NCBI GenBank assembly: GCA_946006915.1
Contig: CAMFZK010000061.1
Coordinates: forward strand, 1 to 6,268
From: an uncultured Clostridia bacterium
GTDB lineage: Bacteria > Bacillota > Clostridia > Oscillospirales > Acutalibacteraceae
Direction of reading: 5' to 3'
DNA: 6,268 nt
A model generated the notes under the pieces. It had not been told where the DNA came from and did not search any database. It saw only the letters and a list, made by a program, of their open reading frames with translations. The position numbers and the translations under genes were made by a program. Shown here one piece after another: positions 6,256-6,268 of this stretch; positions within the stretch are counted from its first letter, which is position 1; every line of letters begins with the position of its first letter.

Positions 6256-6268
6256 AATAAATAATAAT

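Noticed and set aside
1..6268. A hidden novel system (defence island, mobile cluster, unusual RNA)
   Set aside because: All genes are recognisable housekeeping or metabolic families with intact motifs, with no unexplained gap longer than the T-box leader and no transposase, integrase, CRISPR or toxin-antitoxin signature.

Overview
The window looks like an ordinary chromosomal stretch from a low-to-moderate GC member of the Clostridia (Bacillota). A gut Oscillospiraceae/Ruminococcaceae-type organism is the best guess. The reasons are a T-box leader ahead of pheST, the Firmicutes-type cysteine cluster in PheS, a YwlG/DUF436 protein, an Lrp-type regulator overlapping a class I aminotransferase, and an intergenic hairpin repeat at the right edge that resembles repeats I recall from gut clostridia. 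The lineage is inferred from gene content and style; no 16S or other marker is present.

Left half, minus strand (positions 3836 to 1): a promoter, a T-box riboswitch with a phenylalanine (UUC) specifier, pheS, pheT, and then the first 15 codons of a third gene with its own promoter. That third gene probably encodes an IreB/UPF0297-type protein and is cut by the window edge. pheS and pheT encode the two subunits of phenylalanyl-tRNA synthetase. They should be transcribed together when uncharged tRNA-Phe stabilises the antiterminator.

Right half, plus strand (positions 3867 to 6158): ywlG (DUF436, function unknown), transcribed divergently from pheST out of a short shared promoter region, then an Lrp/AsnC-family regulator with its own strong promoter. 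The regulator's stop codon overlaps the start of a PLP-dependent aminotransferase (ATGA overlap). This pair resembles the alaR-alaT (yugG-yugH) arrangement of Bacillus subtilis, so an amino-acid-responsive regulator controlling an alanine-type transaminase is the likely reading.

After the aminotransferase, 110 bases of non-coding sequence reach the window edge and contain a compact two-hairpin repeat. I see no prophage, transposase, CRISPR array, defence genes or other clearly novel system. The points most worth following up are the dispersed repeat, the regulator/aminotransferase promoter with an embedded palindrome, and the conserved but uncharacterised YwlG protein.
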